The translations under genes and the position numbers were made by a program. Of a stretch of DNA of 18,206 nt, positions 1-7,402 are shown piece after piece (within the stretch, counting starts at the first letter, position 1; every line of letters begins with the position of its first letter). The stretch is from Pseudomonadota bacterium. GTDB lineage: Bacteria; Pseudomonadota; Gammaproteobacteria; Xanthomonadales; Xanthomonadaceae. Location of the stretch: positions 1 through 18,206 of the forward strand of contig JAEWNY010000118.1 in NCBI GenBank assembly GCA_023461075.1. Reading direction: 5' to 3'. The notes beneath the pieces are model-generated. The model searched no databases. It was not told the DNA's origin and saw only the letters and a list, made by a program, of their open reading frames with translations.

Positions 1-818
1 CCCCGCAGCCGCTGCACGGGCCGCGGGCCTGGCTGGCGACGCTGCTGTGCGCGCTGCCGGTGCTGCTGGGCTTCGCGCTGCCGGCCCTGCACCTGGCCTG
101 GCAGGCGGCGCAGCGCTGGCGTGATGCAGGCCTTTCGCCGACGCTGCTGGCGGCGGCCGGCAACACGCTGCGGCTGGCACTGGCGGCAACGCTCGCCACC
201 CTCGTCATCGGCCTGCTGCTGGCGTGGGCGCTGCGCCTGCTGCAGGCGCGCCGCGCCGCGCCCGGAAGCCACGCCGCGTTCCGCATCGCCACCCTTGGAT
301 ATGCGCTGCCCGGCACCGTGCTCGCCATCGGCCTGATGGCGGTGTTCGGCGCGGTTGATGGCGCGTTTGGCCGGGCGCTGCTGATGGGCTCGTTCGCTGC
401 CCTGGTCATCGCCCACCTGCTGCGCTTCCTGGCGATCTCTGCCGGCACGCTGGATGCGGGGCTGGCGCGGATCCCGGCCTCGATCGACCAGGCCGCGGCC
501 TCGCTCGGCGCCGGCGGGGCGTCGCGGCTATTGCGCGTGCAACTGCCGTTGCTGCGGCCGGCGCTTGCCGCCGCCGCGCTGCTGGTGCTGGTCGACAGCC
601 TGAAGGAACTGCCGGCCACGCTGATGCTGCGGCCGCTGGGCTTCGAAACGCTGTCGACCTGGCTGTACGCCGAAGCCGCGCGCGGCAGCTACGAGGACGG
701 CGCGCTGGCCGGCCTGCTGATCGTCGCCGCCGGCCTGCTGCCGGTGGCCTGGCTGGCGCGCAACGGCCTGCAGGCGGCCGCCGCGGGCAACCCGGGAGTG
801 CGCGATGAACCTGCATGA
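1..818 (+). CDS. ABC transporter permease, iron(III) FbpB-like, C-terminal part
   Basis: This is the C-terminal part of an inner-membrane permease; the reading frame is open to the left edge (first full codon at base 3), so the N-terminus is outside the window. Several hydrophobic helices are visible. Between about 460 and 570 lies the cytoplasmic EAA-type loop (AASLGAGGASRLLRVQLPLL), which contacts the ATPase, followed by a hydrophobic segment and KELPATLMLRPLGFETL, a stretch typical of ferric-iron FbpB permeases. FbpB-type proteins are usually long, with two fused permease halves; only the second half is seen. The stop overlaps the start of the downstream ATPase gene by 14 bp, indicating one operon. 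Iron(III) is the favoured substrate by family resemblance, but thiamine, sulfate or other substrates of the same superfamily cannot be excluded. A GTG at 60 is internal, not the start. Confidence 0.85.
   Translation, partial: PQPLHGPRAWLATLLCALPVLLGFALPALHLAWQAAQRWRDAGLSPTLLAAAGNTLRLALAATLATLVIGLLLAWALRLLQARRAAPGSHAAFRIATLGYALPGTVLAIGLMAVFGAVDGAFGRALLMGSFAALVIAHLLRFLAISAGTLDAGLARIPASIDQAAASLGAGGASRLLRVQLPLLRPALAAAALLVLVDSLKELPATLMLRPLGFETLSTWLYAEAARGSYEDGALAGLLIVAAGLLPVAWLARNGLQAAAAGNPGVRDEPA
794..798 (+). promoter_or_regulatory. Shine-Dalgarno for the ABC ATPase gene
   Basis: GGGAG lies six bases before the ATG at 805, within the end of the permease gene. It is the main reason for preferring the upstream start over the ATG pair at 874/877. 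Confidence 0.55.
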
Positions 819-1875
819 TGCGGGCGCCGCCGATGCGCCGCCGTTGCCGCTCCACTCCGACGACAATGGCGCGATGATGCCGCCTCCTTCCTCCCACCTG
901 CGCCTGCAAGGCATCGAGGTGCGCTATCCGCAGGCCGTGCGCGCCGCGGTCGCCGGCGTGGACCTGGCCCTTGCGCGTGGCGAGATCGGCGTGCTGCTGG
1001 GCGCTTCGGGCAGCGGCAAGACCAGCGTGCTGCGCGCGCTGGCCGGCTTCGAGCCGCTGGCGGCCGGCCACATCGAGCTGGAAGGGCGCCGCATCGCCGA
1101 GGCCGGGCGCGGCCTGCCGCCGGAGCAGCGCCGGCTGGGGATGATGTTCCAGGACTTCGCGTTGTTCCCGCACCTGGACGTGGCGGCCAACATCGCCTTC
1201 GGGCTGCGCCGCATCGCCCGCGGCGAACGCGATGCGCGAGTGGCGGCGTGGCTGGCGCGGATCGGGCTGGAAGGCTATGGCAGTCGCTTCCCGCATGAGC
1301 TCTCGGGCGGCCAGCAGCAGCGCGTCGCCCTGGCCCGCGCGCTGGCGCCGGAGCCGTCCTTGCTGCTGCTCGACGAGCCGTTCTCCGCGCTCGATGTCGA
1401 CACCCGCCGGCACCTGATCGGCGAGTTGCGCGGCCTGTTCGCCCGCACCGGCACCACCGTGCTGATGGTGACCCACGACCAGCACGAGGCTTTCGGGCTG
1501 GGCGGGCGCATCGGGGTGATGGCCGACGGCCGCCTGCTGCAGTGGGACCGGCCCGAGGCGCTGTACCGCCAGCCGGCCACGCCGGAAGTGGCGAACTTCA
1601 TCGGCCGCGGGACCTTGGTTCCGGCGGCGGTACTCGGCCTGCCGGGCGCCGGCCGCGTGTTGCTGCGGCCCGAACAGCTGCGCGTCGATGACCAGGGCGG
1701 CCTGCACGGGCAGGTGCTGGACGTGCGCTTCCTCGGCCCGGGCGAAGTGGCGCAGGTCTGGCTGGCGGAAGGCCATGTGGTCGAGATCGACGTGCTGCCG
1801 GGCATCGAGCTGGCCGTCGGCCAGGCGTTGCGGCTCTCGCTGCGCGACGAGGACGCATTGCCCCGGTTCGATTGA
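805..1875 (+). CDS. ABC transporter ATP-binding protein, iron(III) FbpC-like
   Basis: This 356-residue cytoplasmic ATPase powers the permease encoded just upstream. All ABC motifs are intact: Walker A GASGSGKT (66-73), Q-loop Gln116 in MMFQDFALFPHL, signature LSGGQQQ (166-172), Walker B LLLLDEP (186-192), D-loop SALD (194-197) and switch His224. A C-terminal TOBE-like domain covers about 270-350, with the LLRPEQLRV element typical of FbpC/PotA-type ATPases. The start at 805 is supported by a GGGAG Shine-Dalgarno at 794-798 and by the 14-bp overlap with the permease. It gives about 23 extra N-terminal residues before the conserved core; ATG codons at 874/877 are alternatives without a visible Shine-Dalgarno. 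Iron as substrate is inferred from the family and from the FbpB-like partner. Confidence 0.88.
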   Translation: MNLHDAGAADAPPLPLHSDDNGAMMPPPSSHLRLQGIEVRYPQAVRAAVAGVDLALARGEIGVLLGASGSGKTSVLRALAGFEPLAAGHIELEGRRIAEAGRGLPPEQRRLGMMFQDFALFPHLDVAANIAFGLRRIARGERDARVAAWLARIGLEGYGSRFPHELSGGQQQRVALARALAPEPSLLLLDEPFSALDVDTRRHLIGELRGLFARTGTTVLMVTHDQHEAFGLGGRIGVMADGRLLQWDRPEALYRQPATPEVANFIGRGTLVPAAVLGLPGAGRVLLRPEQLRVDDQGGLHGQVLDVRFLGPGEVAQVWLAEGHVVEIDVLPGIELAVGQALRLSLRDEDALPRFD

Positions 1876-1903
1876 ACGCGCTCGCGGCCCATGCGCCAGC
1901 GGC

Positions 1904-1909
1904 GATAAT
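1904..1909 (+). promoter_or_regulatory. Candidate -10 element of tgt, possibly leaderless
   Basis: GATAAT (5 of 6 to TATAAT) ends six bases before the tgt ATG at 1916. A transcription start about seven bases downstream of the hexamer would fall on or next to the A of the ATG, giving a leaderless mRNA. There is no Shine-Dalgarno before 1916, which fits. No convincing -35 was found at the expected distance. Confidence 0.4.
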
Positions 1910-1915
1910 GCGGCC

Positions 1916-3058
1916 ATGTCACGCATGTCGTTCGAACTGCTCGCCACCGATGGCGCTGCCCGCCGCGGCCGCATCACGTTTCCACGCGGCAGCATCCAGA
2001 CCCCGGCCTTCATGCCGGTCGGCACCTATGGTTCGGTAAAGGGCGTGTTGCCCCACCAGATCCGCGAACTGGGCGCCGAGATCATCCTCGGCAACACCTT
2101 CCACCTCTACCTGCGCCCAGGCCTCGATGTCATCGCGGCGCATGGCGGCCTGCACGGTTTCGGCAAATGGGAAGGTCCGATCCTCACCGACTCCGGCGGC
2201 TTCCAGGTGTTCTCGCTGGCCCACCGCCGCAAGATCACCGAGGCCGGGGTCACCTTCGCCGCGCCCACCGACGGCAGCAAGGTCTTCCTCGGGCCGGAGG
2301 AGTCGATGCACATCCAGAAAGTGCTGGGCAGCGACATCGTGATGATCTTCGACGAATGTCCGCCGGTGCATGTGGATGGCGCTCCGGTCGACAAGCGGGT
2401 GATCGAGCGCTCGATGCAGTTGTCGCTGCGCTGGGCCGAGCGCAGCAAGCGCGCCCACGAGGGCAACGATGCCGCGTTGTTCGGCATCGTCCAGGGCGGT
2501 GTTCACCACGATCTGCGCAGCGTTTCCGCCGAAGGTCTGAAGGCGATCGGATTCGATGGCTATGCGATCGGCGGCCTCGCGGTCGGCGAGAGCGAGGCCG
2601 AACGCAACGCCATGCTCGAGCACACCGCGCCGCAATTGCCCATCGACCGCCCGCGCTACCTGATGGGCGTCGGTAGGCCCGAGGATCTGGTGGAGGCGGT
2701 GGCTCGCGGCATCGACATGTTCGATTGCGTGATGCCGACCCGCAACGCGCGCAACGGCCATTACTTCGTCGCCGAAGGCACGGTGCGTATCCGCAACGCC
2801 AAGTACGAGCACGACCTGCGGCCGATCGAGGAAGGCTGCGATTGTCACGCCTGCGCCAACGGGTTCAGTCGCGCCTACCTGCGCCACCTCGACCGCTGCA
2901 ACGAGATGCTGGCCCCGATGCTCGGCACCCTGCACAACCTGCGCCACTACCAGCGGTTGATGGCCGGCATGCGTGAGGCGATCGCCGAGCACCGCTTCGC
3001 CGCGTTCAGGGACGCGTTCTACGCTGGCCGGGGCATCCCGGCGCCGCCGATGCCGTGA
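1916..3058 (+). CDS. tgt: tRNA-guanine transglycosylase (queuine tRNA-ribosyltransferase)
   Basis: This enzyme exchanges guanine-34 for preQ1 in tRNAs with GUN anticodons, a step in queuosine synthesis. The 380-residue length is normal for bacterial Tgt. Visible signatures are Asp92 in LTDSGGFQVFS, the substrate pocket region FGIVQGGVHHDLR (189-201), GYAIGGLAVGE (215-225), and nucleophile Asp270 in DMFDCVMPTRNARNG. The zinc site is Cys308, Cys310, Cys313 and His340 (CDCHAC ... TLHNL). The reading frame is open upstream to 1688, but the conserved protein begins with MSRMSFELL at 1916; a second in-frame ATG at 1925 is an alternative. It is followed 80 bp later by yajC-secD-secF, an arrangement common in proteobacteria. 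Confidence 0.96.
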   Translation: MSRMSFELLATDGAARRGRITFPRGSIQTPAFMPVGTYGSVKGVLPHQIRELGAEIILGNTFHLYLRPGLDVIAAHGGLHGFGKWEGPILTDSGGFQVFSLAHRRKITEAGVTFAAPTDGSKVFLGPEESMHIQKVLGSDIVMIFDECPPVHVDGAPVDKRVIERSMQLSLRWAERSKRAHEGNDAALFGIVQGGVHHDLRSVSAEGLKAIGFDGYAIGGLAVGESEAERNAMLEHTAPQLPIDRPRYLMGVGRPEDLVEAVARGIDMFDCVMPTRNARNGHYFVAEGTVRIRNAKYEHDLRPIEEGCDCHACANGFSRAYLRHLDRCNEMLAPMLGTLHNLRHYQRLMAGMREAIAEHRFAAFRDAFYAGRGIPAPPMP

Positions 3059-3103
3059 AATCCGGTGCGGAGGGCTTGGAAACCGGACGCGTCGGCCACA
3101 TGG

Positions 3104-3109
3104 CATAAT
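3104..3109 (+). promoter_or_regulatory. Candidate -10 element upstream of yajC
   Basis: CATAAT (5 of 6 to TATAAT) lies in the 80-bp tgt-yajC gap, about 30 bases before the yajC ATG. It could give yajC-secD-secF its own promoter besides readthrough from tgt. No good -35 match is seen 16-18 bp upstream. Confidence 0.4.
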
Positions 3110-3138
3110 TCCCCGTTGATTTTCGACCGGATGTTGCG

Positions 3139-3483
3139 ATGAACCTGCTTGACCTCCTGATCCCCGCTGCCTACGCGCAAGCTGCAGGCGGCCCCGCGCC
3201 GCAGGGCGGTGGCCTCGGCATGATGCTGATGCCGCTGATCCTGGTCGCGATCATGTATTTCCTGATGATCCGCCCGCAGATGAAGCGCGCCAAGGAGCAC
3301 CGCTCGATGCTCGAAGCACTGAACAAGGGCGACGAAGTGCTGACCAACGGCGGCCTGGCTGGCATCGTCACCGACATCGGCGACAACTTCGTCACCGTCG
3401 AGATCGCCGATGGCGTGCGCGTGCGCGTGCAGAAGTCCGCGGTCGGCAACGTCCTGCCCAAGGGCTCGCTGAAAGCCTCCTGA
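3139..3483 (+). CDS. yajC: Preprotein translocase subunit YajC
   Basis: This small inner-membrane accessory protein of the Sec translocon associates with SecD and SecF. The 114-residue product has one hydrophobic segment (about 27-45, GMMLMPLILVAIMYFLMIRP) followed by the conserved RPQMKRAKEHRSMLEAL helix and a C-terminal beta-rich part beginning DEVLTNGGLAGIV. The N-terminus MNLLDLLIPAAYAQ is typical of the family. It is immediately upstream of secD and secF, as in most proteobacteria. Confidence 0.96.
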   Translation: MNLLDLLIPAAYAQAAGGPAPQGGGLGMMLMPLILVAIMYFLMIRPQMKRAKEHRSMLEALNKGDEVLTNGGLAGIVTDIGDNFVTVEIADGVRVRVQKSAVGNVLPKGSLKAS

Positions 3484-3503
3484 TCCTGATTCCAACCCTT
3501 TGT

Positions 3504-3526
3504 GCGCGATCCTCGACGGATCGCGC
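3504..3526 (+). promoter_or_regulatory. Perfect 9-bp hairpin in the yajC-secD spacer
   Basis: GCGCGATCC (3504-3512) and GGATCGCGC (3518-3526) are perfect reverse complements around a five-base loop. The stem ends 11 bases before the secD ATG and abuts the weak purine-rich stretch GGGTGA that would serve as its ribosome-binding site. No T-tract follows, so it is not a standard terminator. It may be an RNA element affecting secD translation or mRNA processing, or a DNA site; the function is unknown. Confidence 0.5.
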
Positions 3527-3537
3527 GGGTGATCGCC

Positions 3538-5412
3538 ATGCTTGAGTTTCCGCGCTGGAAATACGCCGTCATCGTGCTGGTGCTGCTGGCCAGTGTCCTG
3601 TATTCGCTGCCCAACCTGTACCCGAAGGATCCCTCGGTGCAGGTGACCGCCAACCGCGGTGTCGCCACCGGCATCACCCTGCGCCAGAAAGTGGAGCAGG
3701 GCGTGGCTGCCGCGGGGTTGAAACCGAAGGCGATCGAAATGCCCGAGGAAGACACCGTGATGGTGCGCCTTGCCTCTCCCGACCAGCAGACCGGCTTGCA
3801 GGATGCGCTGCGTGGCACCCTGGGCAATGACTACTCGGTGGCGTTGAACCTGCTGCCGACCGTGCCGAAGTGGCTGGATGCGCTCGGTGCCAGGCCGATG
3901 TCGCTCGGACTCGACCTACAGGGCGGCATCCACTTCCTGATGCAGGTGGAGCAGAGGGAGGCGATCCAGCGTCGCATGGAGGCTTATGCCGAAAACATGC
4001 GCAGCTTGTTGCGCGATGCGCGGATCAATTACCGGTCGGTCGATGTGCGGCCGGACCACAGCGTCGTGATCGCCTTGCAGCCCGGCGCCAACGCCGATGC
4101 GGCTCGGGCCGCGTTGATCAAGGGCCTCGGCAACCCGGCGATGGGGGGTCCCGGTTTCACCTGGTCGGTGCAGGGCGGCAACCTGGTCGCGGCGTTGCCC
4201 GAAGCCGAGATCAACCGCATCGCGATCGATGCGGTCGACCAGAACCGCACCGTGATCGCCGAACGCATCAACGCCCTCGGCGTCGCCGAGCCGGTGCTGC
4301 AGCGCCAGGGCGCCGACCGCCTGGTGATCCAGTTGCCCGGCCTGCAGGACACCGCCGAGGCCAAGCGCCAGATCGGCGCCACCGCGACCCTCGAGTTCCG
4401 CGCCGTCACCGGCGACGAGGCGACCGCCACCGCCGCGCAGGCCAGTGGCCAGGTGCCGCCGGATTCGCGCATCTACACGCAGCAGAGCGGCGCGCCCTTG
4501 CTGCTGTCCAAGCGGGTGCTGGTGTCCGGGGACGAGTTGATCTCGGCCACGCCGGGGACCGACCAGCAGACCGGCTCGCCGAGCGTGAGCATCAAGCTCA
4601 ATGCCGCCGGCGGCAAGCGCATGCTCGACCACACGCTGGAGAATGTCGGCCGGCGCCTGGGCGTGGTCTACATTGAGCGCATCCCGACCGTCGAGATGGT
4701 CGATGGCAAGGAAGTGCAGACCACGCGGCTGGAGGAGCGGGTGATCAGCGCCTCGACCATCCAGGGCGTGTTCGGCACCGACTTCCAGACCACCGGCTTG
4801 TCGCAGGAAGAAGCGCAAAGCCTGGCCAAGCAGCTGAAGTCCGGCGCCTTGGCCGCACCGATGTTCTTCGCCGACCAGCGCACCATCGGCCCGAGCCTCG
4901 GCGCGGAAAACGTCAGGCGCGGCACCCAGGCGGTGTTGTTCGCCTTCGTGTTCACCCTGCTTTTCTTCCTGGTCTACTACCGCATGTTCGGCATCATCAC
5001 CTGCCTGGCGCTGTTGATGAACCTGCTGATGGTGGTCGCGGTGCTGTCGCTGTTCGGCGCGACGATGACGCTGCCCGGCTTCGCCGGCCTCGCGCTCACC
5101 GTGGCGATGTCGGTGGACGCCAACGTGCTGATCAACGAGCGCATACGAGAGGAACTGCGCGCCGGCATGCCGCCCAAGGCGGCGATCGCGATGGGCTACG
5201 ACAAGGCCTCCGGCACCATCTTCGACTCCAACATGACCGCCTTGCTCGCCGGCATCGCGCTGTACGCGTTCGGCACCGGCCCGCTCAAGGGCTTCGCGGT
5301 GACCATGGTGGTCGGCATCCTGACCTCGGTGTTCACCGCGGTGACGGTCTCGCGCGCTCTGGCCACGCTGGTGTATGGCCGTCGCAAGAAGCTGAAGTCG
5401 ATCGCGATCTGA
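3538..5412 (+). CDS. secD: Protein translocase subunit SecD
   Basis: SecD forms, with SecF, an RND-like inner-membrane complex that uses the proton gradient to pull exported proteins through SecYEG. The 624-residue product has TM1 at about 8-26, the conserved SLGLDLQGGIHFLMQV (122-137) opening the large periplasmic P1 region, and a C-terminal block of five helices (about 463-613). Helix 4 carries the key acidic residue Asp527 in TVAMSVDANVLINERIREE. The frame continues upstream to a GTG at 3502, but that would place the spacer hairpin inside the coding region; MLEFPRWKYA at 3538 matches family N-termini. Its Shine-Dalgarno is weak, so coupling to yajC or control by the upstream hairpin is possible. 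Confidence 0.96.
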   Translation: MLEFPRWKYAVIVLVLLASVLYSLPNLYPKDPSVQVTANRGVATGITLRQKVEQGVAAAGLKPKAIEMPEEDTVMVRLASPDQQTGLQDALRGTLGNDYSVALNLLPTVPKWLDALGARPMSLGLDLQGGIHFLMQVEQREAIQRRMEAYAENMRSLLRDARINYRSVDVRPDHSVVIALQPGANADAARAALIKGLGNPAMGGPGFTWSVQGGNLVAALPEAEINRIAIDAVDQNRTVIAERINALGVAEPVLQRQGADRLVIQLPGLQDTAEAKRQIGATATLEFRAVTGDEATATAAQASGQVPPDSRIYTQQSGAPLLLSKRVLVSGDELISATPGTDQQTGSPSVSIKLNAAGGKRMLDHTLENVGRRLGVVYIERIPTVEMVDGKEVQTTRLEERVISASTIQGVFGTDFQTTGLSQEEAQSLAKQLKSGALAAPMFFADQRTIGPSLGAENVRRGTQAVLFAFVFTLLFFLVYYRMFGIITCLALLMNLLMVVAVLSLFGATMTLPGFAGLALTVAMSVDANVLINERIREELRAGMPPKAAIAMGYDKASGTIFDSNMTALLAGIALYAFGTGPLKGFAVTMVVGILTSVFTAVTVSRALATLVYGRRKKLKSIAI

Positions 5413-5415
5413 GGA
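5411..5415 (+). promoter_or_regulatory. Shine-Dalgarno of secF
   Basis: GAGGA overlaps the secD stop codon (5410-5412) and sits ten bases before the secF ATG. It fixes the secF start and suggests secF is translated by ribosomes finishing secD. Confidence 0.6.
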
Positions 5416-5425
5416 CGCACAGAAC

Positions 5426-6436
5426 ATGAAGATTTTTCCGCTGCACCTGATCCCGAACGACACCAAGATCGACTTCATGCGCCTGCGCTGGGCATCTCTG
5501 CTGGTGGCGCTGCTGCTGGCCGTGGCCGCCGTTGGCGCGATCGCGGTAAAGAACTTCAACTACGCGCTGGATTTCACCGGCGGCGTCGGCGTCGAATTGC
5601 ACTTCCAGCAGCCGCCGGGCGTGGACGCGGTGCGTGAACGGCTGGCCGCGGCCGGCTTCGAGAGCGCGCAGGTGCAGACCTATGGCACCGGCAGCGACAT
5701 GCTGGTGCGCCTGCAGGACGACGGCAGGCACGCCGCGGAGACCGGCACGCTCGGTTCGGCGGGGCAGGGTGAGGGGCAAGGTGATTCGGCGGCCGCCGGC
5801 ATCGCCGAGCAGATCGCCAAGGCGGCCTCCGCGCCGGGCAATGTCGCCGAGGTCCGTTCCAGTTCGGTGATCAGCGCCCAGGTCGGCCGCGACCTGGCGC
5901 GAAATGCCGCGATGGCCCTGGCCTTCGTGGTAATCGGTTTCATGGCCTACATCGCCTTCCGCTTCGAGTGGAAGTTCGCGGTCGCGGCCATCCTCACCAC
6001 CCTGCACGACGTGCTGCTGGTCGCCGGCTTCTTCGCCCTGACCCAGCGCGAGTTCGACCTGACCCTGATGGCGGGCCTGCTGACGGTGATGGGCTTCTCG
6101 ATCAATGACACCATCGTGGTATTCGACCGCGTGCGCGAGAACTTCCGCACCATGCGCGCCGACCCGGTGACCGTGCTCAACACCTCGATCAACCAGACGC
6201 TCTCGCGCACCATCATCACCTCGTTCGTCGCCTTCCTCACCGGCCTGGCGCTGTACATCTACGGCGGCGGTTCGCTCGAAGGCATGGCGGTCTCGCAGAT
6301 GCTCGGCATCGTGATCGGCACGCTGTCGTCGATCTTCGTCGCCTGCGCGCTGTTGACCTTGGGGCCGCTCAAGGTGACCAAGCAGGACCTGATGCCGAAG
6401 GCGCGCGACGAGGCGGCGCTGGCGCGGCGTCCGTAA
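5426..6436 (+). CDS. secF: Protein translocase subunit SecF
   Basis: SecF is the second half of the SecDF proton-driven export motor. The 336-residue protein has TM1 (about 22-41), the conserved YALDFTGGVGVELHF (46-60), a periplasmic P4-type domain, then five helices from about 160. The helix-4 motif GFSINDTIVVFDRVRENF (223-240) carries Asp228 and Asp234. Residues 105-124 form a Gly/Ala/Gln/Glu-rich low-complexity stretch (TGTLGSAGQGEGQGDSAAAG) within the periplasmic domain that looks like an inserted flexible linker. The gene starts 13 bp after secD and is followed directly by a strong terminator, so it is the last gene of the tgt/yajC/secDF unit. Confidence 0.96.
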   Translation: MKIFPLHLIPNDTKIDFMRLRWASLLVALLLAVAAVGAIAVKNFNYALDFTGGVGVELHFQQPPGVDAVRERLAAAGFESAQVQTYGTGSDMLVRLQDDGRHAAETGTLGSAGQGEGQGDSAAAGIAEQIAKAASAPGNVAEVRSSSVISAQVGRDLARNAAMALAFVVIGFMAYIAFRFEWKFAVAAILTTLHDVLLVAGFFALTQREFDLTLMAGLLTVMGFSINDTIVVFDRVRENFRTMRADPVTVLNTSINQTLSRTIITSFVAFLTGLALYIYGGGSLEGMAVSQMLGIVIGTLSSIFVACALLTLGPLKVTKQDLMPKARDEAALARRP

Positions 6437-6452
6437 GCGGCATCGTCATGCA

Positions 6453-6489
6453 CATGAAAAAGGCCCGCATGTCGCGGGCCTTTTTCATG
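6453..6489. terminator. Bidirectional rho-independent terminator between secF and suhB
   Basis: A perfect 16-bp inverted repeat (CATGAAAAAGGCCCGC at 6453-6468 and its complement at 6474-6489) flanks a five-base loop. The GC-rich core is bordered by A5 on the left and T5 on the right (6481-6485), so it can stop transcription on both strands. It sits between the convergent ends of secF (6436) and suhB (6510). Confidence 0.9.
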
Positions 6490-6509
6490 CGGCGTATCGG
6501 CAATGCCGA

Positions 6510-7331
6510 TCAGCCCCGGAACGACGCCGCGTAACCGCTGTCGACGATGACCTTCTGCAGCGCTTCGGCCACCCGCACGTTGCCGGCGCAGATGCCGCGG
6601 CTGTCGATGCCGCGCGCGTCCATCGGCGCGGTCGGCGCGCCCTTGAAATCGCTGACCTTGCCGCCGGCCTCGCGCACCAGCAGCACACCGGCGGCGATGT
6701 CCCAAGGCTTTACCCCGGCTTCGAACCATGCATCCAGCCGCCCGCAGGCGACGTAGGCCAGATCAAGCGCCGCCGATCCAGTGCGTCGTATGTCTTCGGC
6801 CTGCACCAGCAGTTGACGCGTGCATTCGAGCTGCGCACCGGCGCGCTCGCGCTCGCGCGGGTGGAAGCCGGTGGCAATCAGCGCGCCTTCCAGCGTCTTG
6901 CGTTCGGCCACTCGGATGCGCTTGTCGTTCAGCACCGCGCCGTAACCCTTGCTTGCCGTGAACAGTTCGTTGCGCAGCGGGTCGAAGATCACCCCGTGCT
7001 GCGGCTCGCCGTTCTCCACCAACGCGATCGACACGCAGTAGTGCGGCAGCCCGCGCAGGTAGTTGCTGGTGCCATCGAGCGGATCGATCACCCAGGTGCT
7101 GCGGCCCTTGCCTTGCAGGCCGCCTTCCTCGCCGAGGATCGCGTAGTCGGGGGCCGCCCGCTTGAGTTCCTTGACCGCAGCTTGCTCGGCCTGGCTGTCC
7201 ACTTCACTGGCGTAGTCCTGGCGGCCCTTCTCGACCACGTTGAGCGCGTCCAGGCGGCTGAGGTTGCGCAGGAGCACGTTGCCGGCGGCACGCGCCGCCT
7301 TGACCATGAGGGTGACTGCAGGTTTCTGCAT
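6510..7331 (-). CDS. suhB: Inositol-1-monophosphatase family protein SuhB
   Basis: This is a 273-residue, magnesium-dependent, lithium-sensitive type phosphatase fold; in E. coli SuhB also acts as an RNA polymerase/rRNA antitermination factor. Metal-binding motifs are intact: GEEG with Glu68/Glu69 (67-70), WVIDPLDGTSN (80-90, Asp83 and Asp86), and WDIAAG (210-215, Asp211). The start MQKPAVTLMVKAARAAG matches family N-termini. It is divergent from trmJ, an adjacency also found in E. coli, and convergent with secF through a shared terminator. Whether it acts mainly as an enzyme or as a transcription factor cannot be read from the sequence. Confidence 0.94.
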   Translation of the reverse strand: MQKPAVTLMVKAARAAGNVLLRNLSRLDALNVVEKGRQDYASEVDSQAEQAAVKELKRAAPDYAILGEEGGLQGKGRSTWVIDPLDGTSNYLRGLPHYCVSIALVENGEPQHGVIFDPLRNELFTASKGYGAVLNDKRIRVAERKTLEGALIATGFHPRERERAGAQLECTRQLLVQAEDIRRTGSAALDLAYVACGRLDAWFEAGVKPWDIAAGVLLVREAGGKVSDFKGAPTAPMDARGIDSRGICAGNVRVAEALQKVIVDSGYAASFRG

Positions 7332-7389
7332 TGGAAGCCGCCGATTGGATAAAGAACGAGACCCGGCCTCGAAACCGGGCCGCGCAGTT

Positions 7390-7395
7390 TAACAT
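7390..7395 (+). promoter_or_regulatory. Weak candidate -10 element of trmJ
   Basis: TAACAT (4 of 6 to TATAAT), within GTTTAACATTCGACC, ends seven bases before the trmJ ATG. There is no Shine-Dalgarno before that ATG, so trmJ could be leaderless, as suggested for tgt. The 71-bp suhB-trmJ gap also holds a short inverted repeat (CCCGG 7362-7366 / CCGGG 7375-7379) of unknown meaning. Confidence 0.25.
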
Positions 7396-7402
7396 TCGAC
7401 CG

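Noticed and set aside
805..1875. Possible link of the FbpBC-like ABC proteins with the orphan PhnD-type binding protein
   Set aside because: They are about 6.4 kb and seven genes apart, belong to different transporter families, and the FbpBC genes probably have their own binding protein upstream of the window.
1688..1915. N-terminal extension of Tgt
   Set aside because: The frame is open but overlaps the ABC ATPase gene, the translation is Arg/Ser/Cys-rich, and Tgt proteins begin at the 1916 position.
406..2025. Long open frame on the minus strand over the ABC permease, ABC ATPase and tgt genes
   Set aside because: The Arg/Ala/Gln-rich product has no recognisable domain and runs antisense to three clearly conserved genes; very high GC produces such frames.
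3502..3537. GTG start for secD giving 12 extra residues
   Set aside because: The extension would encode the hairpin sequence (RDPRRIARVIA) and is not typical of SecD; MLEFPRWKYA at 3538 fits the family.
3916..5559. Long minus-strand open frame over secD and secF
   Set aside because: His/Arg/Gln-rich translation without motifs; secD and secF are unambiguous on the other strand.
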